Positions 16,357 through 25,246 of a stretch of 63,131 nt of DNA are shown one piece after another. This DNA comes from an uncultured Paraprevotella sp. Its GTDB lineage: Bacteria > Bacteroidota > Bacteroidia > Bacteroidales > Bacteroidaceae. The stretch's first letter is position 1; every line of letters starts with the position of its first letter. The stretch covers positions 1 through 63,131 of the forward strand of contig CALULT010000011.1 of NCBI GenBank assembly GCA_944321565.1, given 5' to 3'. Both the position numbers and the translations under genes were made by a program. The notes under the pieces are model-generated. The model was not told the DNA's origin. It made no database searches and was given only the letters and a program-made list of their open reading frames with translations.

Positions 16357-17748
16357 TTATAGTTCGTTTTGGAACATGGGATCCCAAGCAGGCAAACGCA
16401 CGGGTTTCTGTTTGAGCAGCTCCAGCACTTCCTGAGGGCAATATTTCTTGTTGACCACCACGCGGAACATATATTCGTCAAACCAGCGGTCGGTCATGAT
16501 GAGGTGCCCTTGTGCGCCATAGTCGGCTCCCCAGCTGTTTTCCACCATCCAGCGTTCGGGCTTTCCGGCTTCGTCCAAGTCCACGGCCATCAGGGTCATG
16601 GCATGGGTGCTCCCGCTGTCGAAACTTTGGATGCGTTGTTTCTTGTCCATGCCGAATGTGGTGCCAAACAGGCTGCCATAATCGTAATTGTCCAGGTCAA
16701 GCGTTCCGTCTTTGGGGTTCAGGAACTTGCTCACGTCGCAGCTGAAATACATCATCGTGCTGTCTTTCAAGCTGGCCACGGCCATCTCCTTGATTTCTTC
16801 AACCGGAAGGTTCACATAGAGCCAGTTATGTCCGTCATACGTATGGCGGTCGTAGTCAATTTCATACACTTGCCGGTAAGGCCGCGAAGGGTCATTCATC
16901 AGCATGACATAGTTGGCATTCAAGTCCTCTCCGCCGCACACTTCCTTGTAGAAACTCTGCGGGGTGTAGGTTTTGGACTTTTCCGTGTATTTCCCGTTCA
17001 CTTTCGGTGCCCATATGAAGGAAGCCGGGGGCTCGCCGTAAGCATAGACCAGCATGCGGTAAACCGTTTTCATCAGTTCCACCTTCTGCTGTTCCAGTTC
17101 CTTTTCCGAAGCTCCCTTTTCGGCTGCAGCCCTCAGGTTCATGCCTCCTTCGCGCAACTTGCGTTTCAGCAACGATGCAAATTCGCTCGTGTTATCGCTA
17201 CTGTAAGTCTCGGCCATTACTTCACGCGGCACCACCCCATATTTTTCAAACAGGTCGGAAACGCCGGTGAACTGTCCGCCATCGCTCAGCGGATTGCGGA
17301 ACAGCCATTCCACCATTTTGTCGTCGAGCGGCTTCTCGCGCGTGTCGATGATGCCCTGCAGAAACAGGTTGCTTTTCTCCAACTGGTCGTAGAAGAACGT
17401 ATAGACGGTAGAGAAGTAGAAGTTCTTCATGCCGGTGCGCGCCATGAGTTGTGCGCGCAGCACGTTCGTCCCCGTAAACAGCCAGCACCGCCCGCTGCTT
17501 TTTTGGTCGGTGATGCCCGAGCTTTGCACTTTGTAAGTGAAGTCCATGTCAGCATCGGCCGTGTGGGCACTGTTGGCGGCAAGCTTCTTGATGGGGTTGG
17601 CGTTCACCGCGTTCCGGATGGCCTTGTCCGTCCTGTCGTTTGCGTAGCTGTCTTTCAGCGTTTTCAACACGTCCGGCGTGAGTGCCTGTTGCGCGGAGGC
17701 CATGCCCCCGCACAGACACAAGACGAGATACAATGCAGTTCTTTTCAT
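16357..17748 (-). CDS. Exported C1B cysteine peptidase (bleomycin hydrolase/PepC-like)
   Basis: 463 residues with a signal peptide (MKRTALYLVLCLCGGMASAQ), unlike the cytoplasmic PepC of Firmicutes. The C1B catalytic residues are visible: C88 in SSGRCWLF, H382 in STHAMTL and N404 in VENSWG. It should act in the periplasm or outside the cell as an aminopeptidase on peptides. It sits 13 bases after the CoA-transferase gene and 33 bases before ddh. C1B enzymes usually form hexamers with the C-terminus in the active site; here the end is MFQNEL. Confidence 0.92.
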   Translation of the reverse strand: MKRTALYLVLCLCGGMASAQQALTPDVLKTLKDSYANDRTDKAIRNAVNANPIKKLAANSAHTADADMDFTYKVQSSGITDQKSSGRCWLFTGTNVLRAQLMARTGMKNFYFSTVYTFFYDQLEKSNLFLQGIIDTREKPLDDKMVEWLFRNPLSDGGQFTGVSDLFEKYGVVPREVMAETYSSDNTSEFASLLKRKLREGGMNLRAAAEKGASEKELEQQKVELMKTVYRMLVYAYGEPPASFIWAPKVNGKYTEKSKTYTPQSFYKEVCGGEDLNANYVMLMNDPSRPYRQVYEIDYDRHTYDGHNWLYVNLPVEEIKEMAVASLKDSTMMYFSCDVSKFLNPKDGTLDLDNYDYGSLFGTTFGMDKKQRIQSFDSGSTHAMTLMAVDLDEAGKPERWMVENSWGADYGAQGHLIMTDRWFDEYMFRVVVNKKYCPQEVLELLKQKPVRLPAWDPMFQNEL

Positions 17749-17761
17749 ATCCGTCTTTCGC

Positions 17762-19273
17762 TTATTTCACGTATTCGGCCCAGTCGGTCAGGCGCATGTC
17801 GCCCTTACGCAAGTAAGTGTCGTGCATGGCAAAGGCCGCAGACAGGCAGTGGTGGGTGTGTCCGCCGTATTTTTCTGCCAGTTTCAGGTAGTCGAGCAAC
17901 AGCGGGCGGTAGTCCGGATGAGCCACCTTGATGAGCTCGGCAGCCTTCTCCATGGAGCATTTGCCGCGCAGGTCGGCCACGCCGTATTCCGTAATCACGG
18001 CATCCACGAAGTGGCTGGTGTGGTCGATGTGCGAACAGAAAGGCACGATGCTGCTGATGGCACCGCCCTTGGTAGTAGAACCGCAAGTGAAGATGCTCAG
18101 GTAAGCATTGTTCGTGAAGTCGGCCGAACCGCCGATGCCGTTCATCATCTTCGTGCCGCAAATCTTCGTAGAGTTCACGTGTCCGTAAATGTCGGCCTCG
18201 ATGGCGGTGTTCAGCGAGCAGACGCCGATGCGGGCGATGACTTCCGGGCAGTTGGAAATTTCCGACGGGCGGAGCACCAGCTTGTCCTTGAAGAAATCCA
18301 TGTCGTCATAAATGCCGTGCAGGCATTCGTTGGTCACGGTCAGCGAGCAGGCCGAAGCCGACAACACGCGGCCTTCGCGCATCAGGTGTACGGGGGCGTC
18401 TTGGAGCACTTCGGTATAGATGTTGAAGTTCGGCACGTCCGGGCATTCCCCCAATGCGCCCAGCACGGCGTTGGCACCGCTGCCCACGCCGCTCTGCAGG
18501 TTGAGGAAAGTGGGCGGAATCTTGCCGTTCTTCAGGTTCTCCAGCAGGAACGCAGCCACGTTGTTACCGATTTGCGTGGTGATGGGATCCGGATCTTTGA
18601 AAGCGCGGGCCTCGTCGGGGATGTTGCATTCCACAACTCCCTTGATGCGGTCGGCATCCACTTCCACGTAAGGTTTGCCAATGCGGTCATTAGCCTTCGT
18701 AATCATGACGGGAGTGCGGTAGGGATGGTCTTCTATCTCATATACGTCATGGATGCCCATGCACTTCTTGCTATGGAAGGCATTCAGTTCGATGAAAATG
18801 CCTTTACGGGCAAGCCGACACACCGTGGGGCTAATGCCGCCGGCAGCCGTGAGATAAATGTGTGCCTTGTTGCCTACCAGCTCCACTTCGCAGGCCTCGA
18901 TGATGGCCCAGTCCACATGCCCCAGATAGCCTTGACGGATTTGGGTGGCCATGTTGGAAAGGTTGAGGTCGGAGTAAGAAATCTCGTTGTTGTTGACGTG
19001 TGTGCGGAAGTCTTTGTTCGTCGTGTAAGGTGCACGGAACTTGATGGCATGCACGTTGGCCAACATACCGTCGCAGCTTTGTCCTGTGGAAGCCCCCGTC
19101 AGGATGTTGATTTTGAACTCCCGTCCTGCGGCATGTTCCGCTTCTGCCTTTTTGGCGATTTCCGCCGGTACGCTCTTAGGTACACCGGCCGGCGTGAATC
19201 CGCTCAGCCCGATGGTATCTCCGTTTTGGATGAGGGCGGCCGCCTCGGCAGCCGTGATTTTGTTAAATCCCAT
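17762..19273 (-). CDS. Acetyl-CoA hydrolase/transferase family (succinyl-CoA:acetate CoA-transferase-like)
   Basis: 503 residues from the ATG at 19273 (MGFNKITAAEAAALIQNGD), chosen because family members start near this motif and because the alternative ATG at 19303 lies only ~15 bases from the -7 box. Features include GLSGFTPAGVPKSVP near the start, GVGSGANAVLGALGE, the TEVLQDAPVHLM segment holding the catalytic glutamate in this family, and GIGGSADFTNNAYLS. It probably exchanges CoA between succinyl- or propionyl-CoA and acetate in fermentation; substrate is inferred only from family. Confidence 0.9.
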   Translation of the reverse strand: MGFNKITAAEAAALIQNGDTIGLSGFTPAGVPKSVPAEIAKKAEAEHAAGREFKINILTGASTGQSCDGMLANVHAIKFRAPYTTNKDFRTHVNNNEISYSDLNLSNMATQIRQGYLGHVDWAIIEACEVELVGNKAHIYLTAAGGISPTVCRLARKGIFIELNAFHSKKCMGIHDVYEIEDHPYRTPVMITKANDRIGKPYVEVDADRIKGVVECNIPDEARAFKDPDPITTQIGNNVAAFLLENLKNGKIPPTFLNLQSGVGSGANAVLGALGECPDVPNFNIYTEVLQDAPVHLMREGRVLSASACSLTVTNECLHGIYDDMDFFKDKLVLRPSEISNCPEVIARIGVCSLNTAIEADIYGHVNSTKICGTKMMNGIGGSADFTNNAYLSIFTCGSTTKGGAISSIVPFCSHIDHTSHFVDAVITEYGVADLRGKCSMEKAAELIKVAHPDYRPLLLDYLKLAEKYGGHTHHCLSAAFAMHDTYLRKGDMRLTDWAEYVK

Positions 19274-19317
19274 AAAGTCGATAGCTTTAATAGAGTGATA
19301 CATTCATAAAATTGACG

Positions 19318-19325
19318 CAAAGATA
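19318..19325 (-). promoter_or_regulatory. Promoter -7 box TATCTTTG of the CoA-transferase operon
   Basis: Exact TAnnTTTG on the minus strand, 45 bases upstream of the chosen start at 19273. Confidence 0.6.
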
Positions 19326-19402
19326 CTGATTTTTTTTGAACCTTGTCATGGCTTCAGCGGGTTTTCCTTGCATAACGTAACGAATGCAGCCTTTTTGGAA
19401 CG

Positions 19403-20206
19403 TCACACATTCCATTTCGGCTTGCGTTTTTCCAGGAAGGCGCGCCCGCCTTCCTGTGCCTCGTCGGTCATATAATAGAGCATCGTGGCATCGCCTGCCA
19501 GTTCCTGGATGCCGGCTTGTCCGTCCAGTTCCGCATTCAGCCCCACCTTGATCATGCGCAAGGCCAACGGGCTGAGCTGCATCATCTCTTCCGCCCACGC
19601 CACATATTCGTCTTCCAGCTGTGCCAAGGGCACCACCTTGTTCACCAGCCCCATGTCGAGAGCCTCCTGTGCCGTGTATTTCCGGCAGAGGAACCAGATT
19701 TCGCGCGCTTTCTTCTGTCCCACGACACGGGCCAGGTAGGATGCGCCGAAGCCGGCATCGAAGCTGCCCACACGCGGGCCTGTCTGTCCGAAGATGGCAT
19801 TGTCCGATGCAATGGTCAGGTCGCATACCACGTGCAGCACGTGCCCGCCACCGATGGCAAAACCGTTTACGGCTGCCACCACCGGTTTGGGCAGCGAACG
19901 GATTTGCTTCTGCACTTCCAACACATTCAGCCGCGGCACACCGTCCGTCCCCACATAGCCACCACGCCCCTTGACGTGCATGTCGCCGCCTGAACAAAAC
20001 GCCTTGTCGCCTGCGCCGGTGAGCACCACCACCCGCACGTCGCCCCGTTCGCGGCAGATGTAAAGTGCATCGCTCATTTCCGACACCGTGCGTGGCGTGA
20101 AAGCGTTGCGCACCTGCGGGCGATTGATGGTGATGCGGGCAATCCCGTTGTAAAAGTCAAAAAGAATATCTTCGTATTCTTTCAGGGTTTTCCATTCTCT
20201 TTCCAT
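19403..20206 (-). CDS. menB: 1,4-Dihydroxy-2-naphthoyl-CoA synthase
   Basis: 267 residues of the crotonase fold. It cyclises o-succinylbenzoyl-CoA to DHNA-CoA in menaquinone synthesis. Characteristic features: [53 protein letters not shown] and the MenB hallmark [21 protein letters not shown]. It has its own -7 box 35 bases upstream and is separated from menD by an outer-membrane-protein gene on the opposite strand, so it is no longer in one operon with the other men genes. Confidence 0.96.
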   Translation of the reverse strand: MEREWKTLKEYEDILFDFYNGIARITINRPQVRNAFTPRTVSEMSDALYICRERGDVRVVVLTGAGDKAFCSGGDMHVKGRGGYVGTDGVPRLNVLEVQKQIRSLPKPVVAAVNGFAIGGGHVLHVVCDLTIASDNAIFGQTGPRVGSFDAGFGASYLARVVGQKKAREIWFLCRKYTAQEALDMGLVNKVVPLAQLEDEYVAWAEEMMQLSPLALRMIKVGLNAELDGQAGIQELAGDATMLYYMTDEAQEGGRAFLEKRKPKWNV

Positions 20207-20240
20207 ATTTATTCTGTTTTTATCATTAATGGTACTGAAA

Positions 20241-20248
20241 CAAAAATA
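20241..20248 (-). promoter_or_regulatory. Promoter -7 box TATTTTTG of menB
   Basis: Exact TAnnTTTG on the minus strand, 34 bases upstream of menB. Confidence 0.6.
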
Positions 20249-20324
20249 CGCTTTTCCCGGCGCATAAGCAATAAAACGGGCTACAAAAACGTTTCCAATA
20301 AGTCAAACATAGAAAACAAAAACA

Positions 20325-20948
20325 ATGAAAAAATGGTTATTCCTGTTGTCGCTCATTTGCAGCGTCTCCGTCTTTTCCCAAACCACGGTGCGCATAGGAG
20401 TGGGAGCCACGGTCTCGTCCATGACAGCCAACCTCAAATACGACATCATGAACGACCGCATCGTGACCTTCAACCTCTCGGCTGCCACAGACTACCTGCA
20501 ACGAAAATATTTCTATCTTTCCTCCGAATTCAAATACCTCCGGATGGGCGGAGACGACAAGGAACTGTATTTCCTCAACAGCCATGGAGAGCAACAAAAA
20601 GGCTTATCCGACCCGGAAAGCTGGGATTACCTGCAACTGAACACAAAATTCCGTGCCCGTCTCCCTCTCGGAAACTATGCCATCTATGCCGGCGTGGGGC
20701 CGCACATAAACCTGCTGGTCGGCAATCGCCGTTTCACCAACATTCCCGATGTGTTCGACGGACAGGCGCGCCGCTTCCTTTGGGGGGAAATCTTCGAGGC
20801 AGGCGTGACATACATATATAATAAGGTGTTGTTCGACCTGAACGCGTCCTACCAGCTGAACAATTCTTCCATCGCCCGCACATCGCTCTACACGTTCGAC
20901 AGCCGCGGCGTGTGGGGCATCAATGTCTCCGCAGGCTATGTGTTCTGA
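20325..20948 (+). CDS. Outer-membrane beta-barrel protein, unknown function
   Basis: 207 residues: signal peptide (MKKWLFLLSLICSVSVFSQ) then alternating hydrophobic/polar strands ending GVWGINVSAGYVF, with the terminal F typical of outer-membrane barrels. The GNYAIYAGVGPHINLLVG segment fits an eight-stranded OmpW/OmpX-like barrel. It lies on the plus strand between menD and menB, both on the minus strand. No link to quinone synthesis can be inferred. No clear -7 box was found upstream. Confidence 0.8.
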   Translation: MKKWLFLLSLICSVSVFSQTTVRIGVGATVSSMTANLKYDIMNDRIVTFNLSAATDYLQRKYFYLSSEFKYLRMGGDDKELYFLNSHGEQQKGLSDPESWDYLQLNTKFRARLPLGNYAIYAGVGPHINLLVGNRRFTNIPDVFDGQARRFLWGEIFEAGVTYIYNKVLFDLNASYQLNNSSIARTSLYTFDSRGVWGINVSAGYVF

Positions 20949-21037
20949 ACAAAAGGCTCGTTCCGCATGGGAACATCCGGAATCAGAATTACAACTGTTT
21001 TTTATTCAAAAACAAACGTCCATATTGGACATTCCTC

Positions 21038-22708
21038 CTATTTCCAACCATCTTTGATGCCATGGTAATAGTCGCGCAATGCTGCCGCGTCCGTCTCCGC
21101 TTCGGTGAACACTTCCAGCAACACGGGGCATGAAGCCTCCGCGTCGAACAAATCATCGAGGGCGGCCAAGAGGGAGATGGTGTCCGTGGCCCTGAGGTAC
21201 GTGAATCCGCAGGACTCCGCCCAGCCACGGGCCGTGGCACCATGGGAAGCCGTCACGAAGCGGCAGGTGTCGCCCTGCATGTCCAACCCGGGCAAGGCGT
21301 GGAAAATAGCCCCGCCACTGTTGTTCAACACCACGATGCGCAGGTTCGACCGGACGTGGCCGTTCCACAGCCCGTTCATGTCGTAAAAGAAACTCAGGTC
21401 GCCCAACAACAGCACATTCAGCCTGTCATCTGCCGCCGCGTAGCCCACAGCAGCCGACACGGAGCCCTCTATTCCGTTCATGCCACGGTTGCATTGCACT
21501 TCCGTTCCCTCCGGCAACGGGAAAAGTTCCGCCAACCGGACGACCGAACTGTTGCCCAAATGCAATACGGACTGCACCGGCAAGGCTTCAAGTATCCGCG
21601 CCACGGCGTATAATTCAGAATAAACCATCCCGGGGCGCGTCAACCGCGCACAAGCTTCACGCCATCGGTGCGCATAATCTTCTGAATGGAAAGCCGCACG
21701 CATCCGTATCCACGCCCTGCAAAAATCCTCCACGGACGCTTCGACCACGATGGTCTGGGCGCAAAACAAATCGGCAGGTTGGCCGTCTGGTGCCACGTGC
21801 CAATGCGCCAGCGGACGCGAACGGCGCAGGAACTGCTTCAAACGTTTCGATACGATGTGCCCGCCCAAAGTGATGACCAAATCAGGACGCAAAGCTTCCA
21901 GTGTCCCTTCGTCTGCGGCATATAGCACCTCGTCAAAATGGCGCACCGCACCGGAATCCGGCGCGACATTGCCAAGCACCTCGGCCAACCATGGCACTCC
22001 ACTGCCCGAAAAACAAGAAGAAACGACAACGGCTTCTTCCCGCGACAACTGTCCCGCCACCACCATGCAACGGGGGTGCGTCCCCATTTCTTGTTTCAAA
22101 ATCTCCTCCGCCAATCCGTTCGCGGACAGCGTATGACGGACGATGCGCCGCACGTCGGGTAACTTTTCCGTTTCAAAACGGAACAAGGGTTCGGACAAAG
22201 GCACATTAATATGTACCGGCCCGAAGTCGTGGTGGTCCAATTCAAGCAACGCCTCATTGACCAAACGGTTGACATGCCATTCGTCTTCCTCGCAACGCAC
22301 CTCGGGCAAGTCCACCGCCTTCTTCACCAATCCGCCAAATGCTCCAGGTTGCGGCAACGTCTGTCCGTCCATCTGCCCTATCCAGGCCGCAGGCCGGTCA
22401 GCCGAAACCACCACCAACGGCACTTTCCGATAAAAAGCCTCGGCCACGGCCGGATGGAGGTTCAGCAAAGCCGACCCGGACGTGCAGCACACAGCCACGG
22501 CCTGCCGCCCCTGCAAGGCCAGCCCGATGGCAAAAAAGCCCGCACTGCGTTCATCCGTCACCGAATAGCACTCGAAATCATCGCAGGCCGAGAAGGCCTG
22601 CACCAACGGCACGTCCCGGCTTCCGGGGCACAACACGACCTGGCGAATGCCATAAGCCCGCAGCAAGGCCACGAGCTGCAACACGTTCTTTTTATCAGTA
22701 TATCCCAT
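21038..22708 (-). CDS. menD: SEPHCHC synthase
   Basis: 556 residues; thiamine-diphosphate enzyme adding 2-oxoglutarate-derived succinyl semialdehyde to isochorismate. Family landmarks: LCPGSRDVPLVQAF, the TDERSAGFFAIGLA segment with the ThDP-activating glutamate, TSGSALLNLHPAVAEAF, VSADRPAAWIG and, in the C-terminal ThDP domain, GMNGIEGSVSAAVGYA and LGDLSFFYDMNGLW. It overlaps the 3' end of menF by 14 bases, indicating translational coupling. Confidence 0.96.
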   Translation of the reverse strand: MGYTDKKNVLQLVALLRAYGIRQVVLCPGSRDVPLVQAFSACDDFECYSVTDERSAGFFAIGLALQGRQAVAVCCTSGSALLNLHPAVAEAFYRKVPLVVVSADRPAAWIGQMDGQTLPQPGAFGGLVKKAVDLPEVRCEEDEWHVNRLVNEALLELDHHDFGPVHINVPLSEPLFRFETEKLPDVRRIVRHTLSANGLAEEILKQEMGTHPRCMVVAGQLSREEAVVVSSCFSGSGVPWLAEVLGNVAPDSGAVRHFDEVLYAADEGTLEALRPDLVITLGGHIVSKRLKQFLRRSRPLAHWHVAPDGQPADLFCAQTIVVEASVEDFCRAWIRMRAAFHSEDYAHRWREACARLTRPGMVYSELYAVARILEALPVQSVLHLGNSSVVRLAELFPLPEGTEVQCNRGMNGIEGSVSAAVGYAAADDRLNVLLLGDLSFFYDMNGLWNGHVRSNLRIVVLNNSGGAIFHALPGLDMQGDTCRFVTASHGATARGWAESCGFTYLRATDTISLLAALDDLFDAEASCPVLLEVFTEAETDAAALRDYYHGIKDGWK

Positions 22709-23810
22709 TTGAAGTTCCTTTGACGATTACGTATTTCATGGTTTGCAGTTTCCGTTCAGTCTCCATCCATTCGTCTTCCAGCACAGATGAAGACAACAAT
22801 CCTCCGCCGGCATAAAGACGGAAAGACACACCGTCCGACACCGACTGCATGCAGCGCAGGTTGACATACAAGGCCGTTTCACCCGCAGGGTCGAACATCC
22901 CCAAAAAGCCGGAATAATATTCCCGATGATATCCTTCATGTTCCTTTATGAAATGAAAAGCCTCATTTTTGGGAAGTCCGCACACGGCAGGAGTCGGATG
23001 CAGGGCCTGCACGACCTCGCACACTTTCGTGGCGGAAATGGAAAAGCGGAAAACAGTTTTCAGATGCGCCAACTCGCCGGCCGTAACCGTGACAGGGCCT
23101 TCTTCTGAAAAAGGAATCCCTTGCCCACGCAGGCAATCACCGATGTAATCCGCCACATAGCCCTGTTCGCGGACGTTCTTCTCAGACCAACGTTCCGCCA
23201 ACTTTCCATTTTTCAACCATTGTGTCCCGGCCAAGGCCACTGTCTCAAACTCTCCATGCCTTCCTTTTAATAAAATCTCCGGCGTGGCGCCCAACCAAAA
23301 ACCCGTCTGTGGGGCATAGAACAAATAAATATATGAATGCACATAACGGCGGCAGGCGGCACGAAAAGCCTCCACCCACGAAAACCCTGCCGGACATGGC
23401 ACTTCCGTCCGGCGCGACAAGACCAATTTCTGAAAAATTCCTTCGCGCAGCGCCTTTGAAAACATCGAAAACGCATGGGCATAGCCCGTTGAAGGAACTG
23501 ATTCCAGCTTTCCGACCAAAGGCACGGGTGCCGGCGCTTCTTTTTCCGTCCCGTCCACTATCCGGTCTGCCAATACCTCAATTTCTTCTTCTAAAGGTAA
23601 CAACCATATAGATTGCCCCTCTCCCGAATGGAAAGGGGCAAACACAAAACCTTTTTTTCCGGCCAAGTGGCCGATATCATCCACCTTTTCCGGGTTTCTT
23701 GCATAACATCCCCTGCAACAAACCGCTCCCGGTTCCCGGTAGAACACAAAGGCACCTCCTGCACCCCTCCACCGCGAAGCGATGGTGGTCACGGTATCCG
23801 TATGGCTCAT
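22695..23810 (-). CDS. menF: Isochorismate synthase
   Basis: 371 residues, chorismate-utilising fold. It converts chorismate to isochorismate, the first committed step to menaquinone. Seen: KLVLSRR, WLGATPEILL, TVALAGTQ, the LHPTPAVCGLPKNEA signature and YSGFLGMFD, with YAGGGLLSSSVLEDEW near the end. It overlaps the HAD-hotdog gene upstream by 4 bases (ATGA) and menD downstream by 14 bases. Within this pathway the assignment as MenF rather than salicylate or enterobactin type rests on context. Confidence 0.94.
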   Translation of the reverse strand: MSHTDTVTTIASRWRGAGGAFVFYREPGAVCCRGCYARNPEKVDDIGHLAGKKGFVFAPFHSGEGQSIWLLPLEEEIEVLADRIVDGTEKEAPAPVPLVGKLESVPSTGYAHAFSMFSKALREGIFQKLVLSRRTEVPCPAGFSWVEAFRAACRRYVHSYIYLFYAPQTGFWLGATPEILLKGRHGEFETVALAGTQWLKNGKLAERWSEKNVREQGYVADYIGDCLRGQGIPFSEEGPVTVTAGELAHLKTVFRFSISATKVCEVVQALHPTPAVCGLPKNEAFHFIKEHEGYHREYYSGFLGMFDPAGETALYVNLRCMQSVSDGVSFRLYAGGGLLSSSVLEDEWMETERKLQTMKYVIVKGTSNGIY

Positions 23811-25039
23811 TTCCGTTTCATCACGCTATTGACCACCCGGATGGAAGACACCAGTTTTCCCGTGGAAGTGAACACATCGACATTCCACACGTGGGACGAA
23901 CGTCCCTTGTGAACAATCGTGCCCACGGCACGCACCGTGTCGCCCTCATGAGCTGACGAAATATGGTTGCCGCTCACCTGCATCCCCACGACAAACTCGT
24001 CGGGCTTGCAGATGACCATCGAACCGAATCCGGCCACCGTCTCGGCCAAGGCCAACGTGGCCCCGCCGTGCAGGATGCCGAACGGCTGGCGGTTGCGGTG
24101 GTCCACCGGCATGATGGCCTCCACACGGTCGTGCGAGGCATAGGTGTATTGGATGCCCAGGTTGCCCATCAGCGTACTTTCGGCCTGCGCGTTGATGGCA
24201 TCCAACGGGATTTCGCTTTCCCGCACCTCGGCCAGGAACGCTTTCTCCACGGCCACGGCCACGCCGTCTTCGTTGTTGGACAGCGTGGTGTAGTCCGCGC
24301 AACGCTTCACCGAATCCGCCGCATTGCCCATGGCGATGCCCAAGTCGGCCAACTGCAGCATGGTAACGTCGGCGGCGCCATCGCCGAACACCACGATTTC
24401 GTCCGTCTTGATGCCCTCCTTTTCCATGATGACCCCCAGCGTATTGGCCTTGTCCACGCGGCTTCCCACGACTTCAAGGAAATAAGATTCCGAACGGAAC
24501 ACGTCCAATACGCCGTTCAGCCGCCGTTTCCAATGCTCTTCCAACCCCACGAGTGCTTCCTCGTCATCGCTCACCAGCATGCACTTGCATGGCGGATAAT
24601 CAATAGCCGCCGAGAAATACTCCTGGTAGTCTATCTTCATCCCGTTCAAAGCCGCTTCCTCACGCACGTGGGGATTATCCGGATTATTCGTCACGATGGT
24701 GTCCCCGTTATAGGTCAGGATGGCAAAACCGTTTTTGTTCGCCTTCTTCTCCAAATAAGGAATCAGTTCGGGGTTGATGCGGCGTTCGAACACCACCTCC
24801 CCATTGGATGCATTAATCACTTGCCCCCCGTTATAGGAAAGGATATAACCATTGTATGTGCCAAGTTCCAACGTTTTGGCTAACGGCAACAAACCGTATG
24901 TGGGGCGACCCGATGCCAACATGATGCGCACACCCATCTGTTGCACTTTGCGCAGCGTGTTCAGCGTGCGTTTGCTAATCTCTTTCTCGTCGTTCAACAG
25001 TGTCCCGTCCACGTCGAGTACCAACATTTTATACTTCAT
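23807..25039 (-). CDS. HAD phosphatase fused to hotdog thioesterase (probable DHNA-CoA thioesterase, MenI-like)
   Basis: 410 residues with two domains. Residues 1-~268 are a Cof-type HAD-IIB hydrolase: DVDGT with D9 and D11, ASGRP (motif II), and GDGAAD at 219-224, where the usual Asn of GDGxND is Ala223. Residues ~280-410 are a hotdog thioesterase with H324-GGA and E333 in HGGATLALAETVAGFGS, matching the YdiI/MenI active site (HGG...LAE). In a men operon the second domain very likely hydrolyses DHNA-CoA, a step with no other candidate in the window. The role of the HAD half is unknown. Overlaps menF by 4 bases. Confidence 0.88.
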   Translation of the reverse strand: MKYKMLVLDVDGTLLNDEKEISKRTLNTLRKVQQMGVRIMLASGRPTYGLLPLAKTLELGTYNGYILSYNGGQVINASNGEVVFERRINPELIPYLEKKANKNGFAILTYNGDTIVTNNPDNPHVREEAALNGMKIDYQEYFSAAIDYPPCKCMLVSDDEEALVGLEEHWKRRLNGVLDVFRSESYFLEVVGSRVDKANTLGVIMEKEGIKTDEIVVFGDGAADVTMLQLADLGIAMGNAADSVKRCADYTTLSNNEDGVAVAVEKAFLAEVRESEIPLDAINAQAESTLMGNLGIQYTYASHDRVEAIMPVDHRNRQPFGILHGGATLALAETVAGFGSMVICKPDEFVVGMQVSGNHISSAHEGDTVRAVGTIVHKGRSSHVWNVDVFTSTGKLVSSIRVVNSVMKRK

Positions 25040-25067
25040 ACGCCCACGTCTTTAAAATGATACAAAG

Positions 25068-25136
25068 CAAATATAGCGAAAGGCAAGAGACGAGACAAGG
25101 AAAAGCACCGACCTTTCCATTGGCTCCCCCGAACCA
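25068..25136 (-). repeat. Dispersed promoter-like repeat, copy B
   Basis: Second copy of the repeat at 9-75. On the minus strand it contains TATATTTG (complement of 25069-25076) preceded by CTTG at about 20 bases, a plausible -33/-7 pair, and points at the HAD-hotdog/menF/menD operon starting at 25039. The rest of 25137-25246 shows no gene or terminator. Confidence 0.65.
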
Positions 25137-25246
25137 CATCCTATATTCATAAAGCAAATATAAGAAAACCCTTTTAAAAAAACAGATATGGACAGAAGTT
25201 TATCACTACACTTCACTTTTTTTAGCGAACATATACAACAGCGGAA

